Shown here piece after piece: positions 62,599 through 64,000 of a stretch of DNA of 64,000 bases. The notes beneath the pieces were generated by a model that was not told the origin of the DNA, ran no database searches, and worked only from the letters and a program-made list of their open reading frames with translations. How positions within the stretch are numbered: the stretch's first letter is position 1; every line of letters starts with the position of its first letter. The stretch spans positions 1,860,001-1,924,000 of the forward strand of contig OZ244955.1 of NCBI GenBank assembly GCA_965222525.1, written 5' to 3'. The DNA comes from CBDCUF01 sp965222525. GTDB taxonomy: Bacteria > Pseudomonadota > Alphaproteobacteria > Rickettsiales > UBA8987. A program made the translations under genes and the position numbers.

Positions 62599-63176
62599 AC
62601 ACAAAAAACAATGCTATACAGAAGACGGCGGCGAGGTTGATGGCGGTGCAGGCGGTGTTTGCCCATGATGTCGGGGGAAGTACTGATACAGGGGATATAC
62701 AGGGTGCCGATATGACGGAACCTTCCGTATTGATGCCCGAACTCGCAGCATTGCTGGCCGAATTACTGCCTGAAACTGCTGATATAACGGCGAAAACCGA
62801 TAAATCCTTCTTCAGGAATCTGGTTAGCGGTGTGATTGAAAACCTGCCTGCGCTGGATGGTATAATCACCGCAAGGCTTGATGAAAGCTGGACTATGGAA
62901 CGGCTGGACAAGACCCTCAAGGCAATTGCACGGGTGGGGATATATGAATTGCAGCATTATGAAAAAACCTCACCAAAAATCATAATCAGCGAATATCTCG
63001 CCATCACCACCGCATTCTTCGACGAGGATTCAAAAGAAACTGGCTTTATCAATGCAATTATGGATAATGTAGAATCTGATCCAGAAATCCGTTTCCGTGC
63101 ACAGGCCGCACGTGGAAATCCGCAAAGAGGGCTTGAATTGCTGGACAGGATAGACAAACATTTCGAACAGGAATGA
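62595..63176 (+). CDS. nusB: Transcription antitermination protein NusB
   Basis: 193 residues, somewhat longer than the ~140-residue minimum because of an acidic insert (about residues 25-60). N-terminal AARLMAVQAVFAHDV and the C-terminal LDKTLKAIARVGIYELQHYE, then KIIISEYLAITTAFFDEDS and FINAIMDNV are family hallmarks. It binds BoxA RNA with NusE in rRNA antitermination. Confidence 0.94.
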   Translation: MNTKNNAIQKTAARLMAVQAVFAHDVGGSTDTGDIQGADMTEPSVLMPELAALLAELLPETADITAKTDKSFFRNLVSGVIENLPALDGIITARLDESWTMERLDKTLKAIARVGIYELQHYEKTSPKIIISEYLAITTAFFDEDSKETGFINAIMDNVESDPEIRFRAQAARGNPQRGLELLDRIDKHFEQE

Positions 63177-63195
63177 GGACTTTTTATAACTCGAT

Positions 63196-64000
63196 ATGCT
63201 AATAGTACAGAAATTCGGGGGGACTTCGGTTGCGGATGTGGAGCGGATAAGGAATGTCGCAACCCATGTACGCAAGGAGGTTGATGCCGGCAATCAGGTG
63301 GCGGTGGTGGTGTCTGCAATGTCGGGAGTTACCGACCAGCTTGTCGGCTGGACAAGGGAGGTGTCCTCACTACAGGATGAGGCCAATATTATCGAATATG
63401 ATACGGTGGTATCGTCGGGCGAGCAGGTGACGTCGGGGCTGCTGGCGCTGGCGCTGCAATCACTGGGGGTAATGGCGCATTCGTGGCTGGGGCCGCGCAT
63501 TCCGGTACGTACCGACAAGGCGCATAGCAAGGCACGTATTGAGTCGATAAACACCGAGCCGATAAAGCTGGCGCTCGGGCGCGGTGAGGTGGTTATTGTG
63601 CCCGGGTTTCAGGGTGTTTCCGAGGATGGGCGGATTGCAACACTTGGCCGCGGTGGATCAGATACTTCAGCGGTTGCTCTGGCGGCGGCACTGGAGGCCG
63701 ACCGCTGTGATATTTACACCGATGTGGACGGGATTTATACTTCCGACCCTCGGCTGGTACCGAAAGCCCGCAAGCTGGGCAAGGTCGGTTATGAGGAAAC
63801 GCTGGAGATGGCTTCGTTAGGGGCAAAGGTCTTGCAGACCCGCTCGGTGGAAATGGCGATGAAATACAAGGTACCGGTACAGGTACGTTCGAGTTTTTCG
63901 GATGAACCAGGTACCATGCTGGTAGATGAGGAGGAAATTATGGAACGCAGATTGATTACGGGGATCACCTACAGCCGCAATGATGCGCAGGTAACACTGG
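63196..64000 (+). CDS. lysC: Aspartate kinase (3' end outside window)
   Basis: First enzyme of the aspartate family (lysine/DAP, threonine, methionine). The start at 63196 gives MLIVQKFGGTSVADVERIRN, the kinase signature. Further blocks: VVVSAMSGVTDQLV (~40), VVSSGEQVTSGLLA (~73), GRGGSDTSAVALAAAL (~154) and YTDVDGIYTSDPRLVPKAR (~175). The ACT-type regulatory region begins near the edge (ITGITYSRNDAQVTL) and the frame is still open at 64000. DAP is needed for peptidoglycan. Confidence 0.95.
   Translation, partial: MLIVQKFGGTSVADVERIRNVATHVRKEVDAGNQVAVVVSAMSGVTDQLVGWTREVSSLQDEANIIEYDTVVSSGEQVTSGLLALALQSLGVMAHSWLGPRIPVRTDKAHSKARIESINTEPIKLALGRGEVVIVPGFQGVSEDGRIATLGRGGSDTSAVALAAALEADRCDIYTDVDGIYTSDPRLVPKARKLGKVGYEETLEMASLGAKVLQTRSVEMAMKYKVPVQVRSSFSDEPGTMLVDEEEIMERRLITGITYSRNDAQVTL

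Overview
The window looks like the chromosome of an alphaproteobacterium of the order Rickettsiales, but a metabolically less reduced one than Rickettsia. The main evidence is a minus-strand virB3-virB4-virB6-virB6-virB6 block, the layout of the Rickettsiales vir homolog (rvh) type IV secretion system. Supporting signs are a short alphaproteobacterial NuoG, many intergenic palindromic elements, and secF without an adjacent secD. leuB, purN, ribH, lysC, a TAXI-type TRAP transporter and a PHA depolymerase point to an environmental or early-branching member. This placement is an inference from gene content and no phylogeny was run.

Layout. 1-6.3 kb: TAXI/TRAP uptake (fused permease, UspA, separate periplasmic receptor) with ispA, a small VTT-type membrane protein and a MarR-type regulator. 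6.3-13.7 kb: housekeeping genes (phaZ, dnaG, a HEAT-repeat protein, secF, a glycerophosphodiester phosphodiesterase, HU). 13.98-25.22 kb: an 11.2-kb genomic island in a tRNA-Val(TAC) gene. It is bounded by a 50-bp direct repeat (att sites) and carries a tyrosine integrase, an excisionase-like protein, an orphan terminase-small-subunit-like gene, an outer-membrane beta-barrel and a 1950-residue transglutaminase-like/DUF4011/SF1-helicase/Vsr-like-nuclease protein of a type implicated in phage defence. 25.2-33.2 kb: a second accessory stretch with two XRE regulators, a structured leader RNA related to one inside the island, an IS110-family element, decaying RTX-repeat genes and a candidate secreted protein, ending at tRNA-Ala(GGC). 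33.6-43.5 kb: the T4SS block. 43.9-60.0 kb: two MrpD/NuoN-like antiporter subunits with a small partner, then nuoEFGHIJKLM. 60.3-64 kb: purN, leuB, ribH, nusB and the start of lysC.

The most unusual region is the complex I operon. Each of its first seven gene junctions (E/F to K/L) is expanded. The first three carry toxin-antitoxin-type genes: a small unknown gene plus a fused MntA-HepT protein, then HicB-HicA, then a split MntA/HepT pair. These are packed with near-zero spacing or with overlaps. The next four carry hairpins built from 6-9-bp microrepeats, with a different unit at most junctions. The same microrepeat hairpins form the centres of larger nested palindromes (about 150-230 bp) elsewhere in the window. 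One palindrome appears to have inserted into an RTX gene, and another overlaps the start of a virB6 gene.

Other things worth following: two related structured RNAs, each ending in a terminator just before the start codon of a surface-protein gene; integrase arm-type repeats next to both att sites; and a 27-bp perfect inverted repeat joining the 3' end of an XRE gene to a downstream palindrome.
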